In this document: positions 63,812 to 64,000 of the stretch, piece after piece
How positions within the stretch are numbered: the stretch's first letter is position 1
Layout of the letters: each line of letters begins with the position of its first letter
Source of the DNA: Pontibacillus marinus BH030004 = DSM 16465
GTDB taxonomy: Bacteria > Bacillota > Bacilli > Bacillales > BH030062
Assembly: GCF_000425225.1 (NCBI RefSeq)
Contig: NZ_AULJ01000001.1
Coordinates: 204,314-268,313, forward strand
Reading direction: 5' to 3'
DNA: 64,000 nucleotides
Notes under the pieces: model-generated
The model's input: only the letters and a program-made list of their open reading frames with translations
The model's database searches: none
What the model was told of the DNA's origin: nothing
Program-made: the position numbers and the translations under genes

Positions 63812-64000
<189 letters not shown>

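Overview
The window comes from a low-GC, Gram-positive, rod-type bacterium of the family Bacillaceae, most likely a salt-tolerant relative of Halobacillus or Pontibacillus. The evidence is AGGAGG-type ribosome sites with frequent TTG and GTG starts, a Bacillus-type rrn promoter and 16S 5' end at the right edge, a TPP riboswitch with thiMDE, a YdeB-like CarD protein, CcpA-type cre sites and a ComK homologue. The genus is a guess from less than 200 bases of 16S.

Region by region. 0-4.8 kb is ordinary but eroded chromosome: an M24-family enzyme cut by the window edge, the tail of a lost alcohol dehydrogenase, a small membrane protein gene broken at an A8 tract, an exported protein of unknown role, a MazEF toxin-antitoxin pair and a DUF2726/zinc-ribbon protein. 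Palindromic GTGCCTGACCCCC repeats are scattered among them.

4.9-25 kb is a DNA phosphorothioation defence island. It holds dptFGH/sspFGH-type restriction genes, then sspB (DUF4007), sspC (large ATPase) and sspD (PAPS-reductase-like) modification genes. A separately promoted, tightly coupled four-gene unit follows: a PLD-helicase fusion, a 51-residue protein, a DndD/Rad50-like ATPase and a 164-residue protein. A convergent gene encodes an unusual repeat-type DNA-binding protein that may regulate the island. No sspA (cysteine desulfurase) or sspE is visible, so sulfur is presumably supplied by a desulfurase elsewhere.

25-28 kb is a minus-strand cassette of phage or plasmid flavour: an Xre-type regulator, a DnaD-like initiator, a DnaI/DnaC-like loader and a ComK homologue, all overlapping or closely spaced. 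28-37.3 kb is a second defence block on the plus strand: a MazG-like pyrophosphohydrolase, an McrB-type GTPase, a DUF2357/McrC-like nuclease, a Nudix hydrolase, a NERD-UvrD helicase, a small nuclease-fold protein and an HNH endonuclease. I noticed no copy of the palindromic repeats between about 4 and 37 kb, although they are frequent on both sides, which supports a horizontally acquired block.

37.7-64 kb is chromosomal metabolism. It carries a LysM wall protein, an aldo/keto reductase, a UbiA prenyltransferase, and a sigma-54 activator facing a near-perfect -24/-12 promoter that should drive iron-dependent alcohol dehydrogenase, GntP permease and methylmalonate-semialdehyde dehydrogenase. 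Then come a 7TM-GGDEF cyclase, a TPP-riboswitch operon (SDR, thiM, thiD, thiE), a CarD regulator, a secreted type I pullulanase with cre-like operators, an SMP-30 lactonase, a PQQ dehydrogenase fused to cytochrome c (unusual in Firmicutes), a PRPP synthetase, and the promoter and first 189 bases of a 16S rRNA gene.
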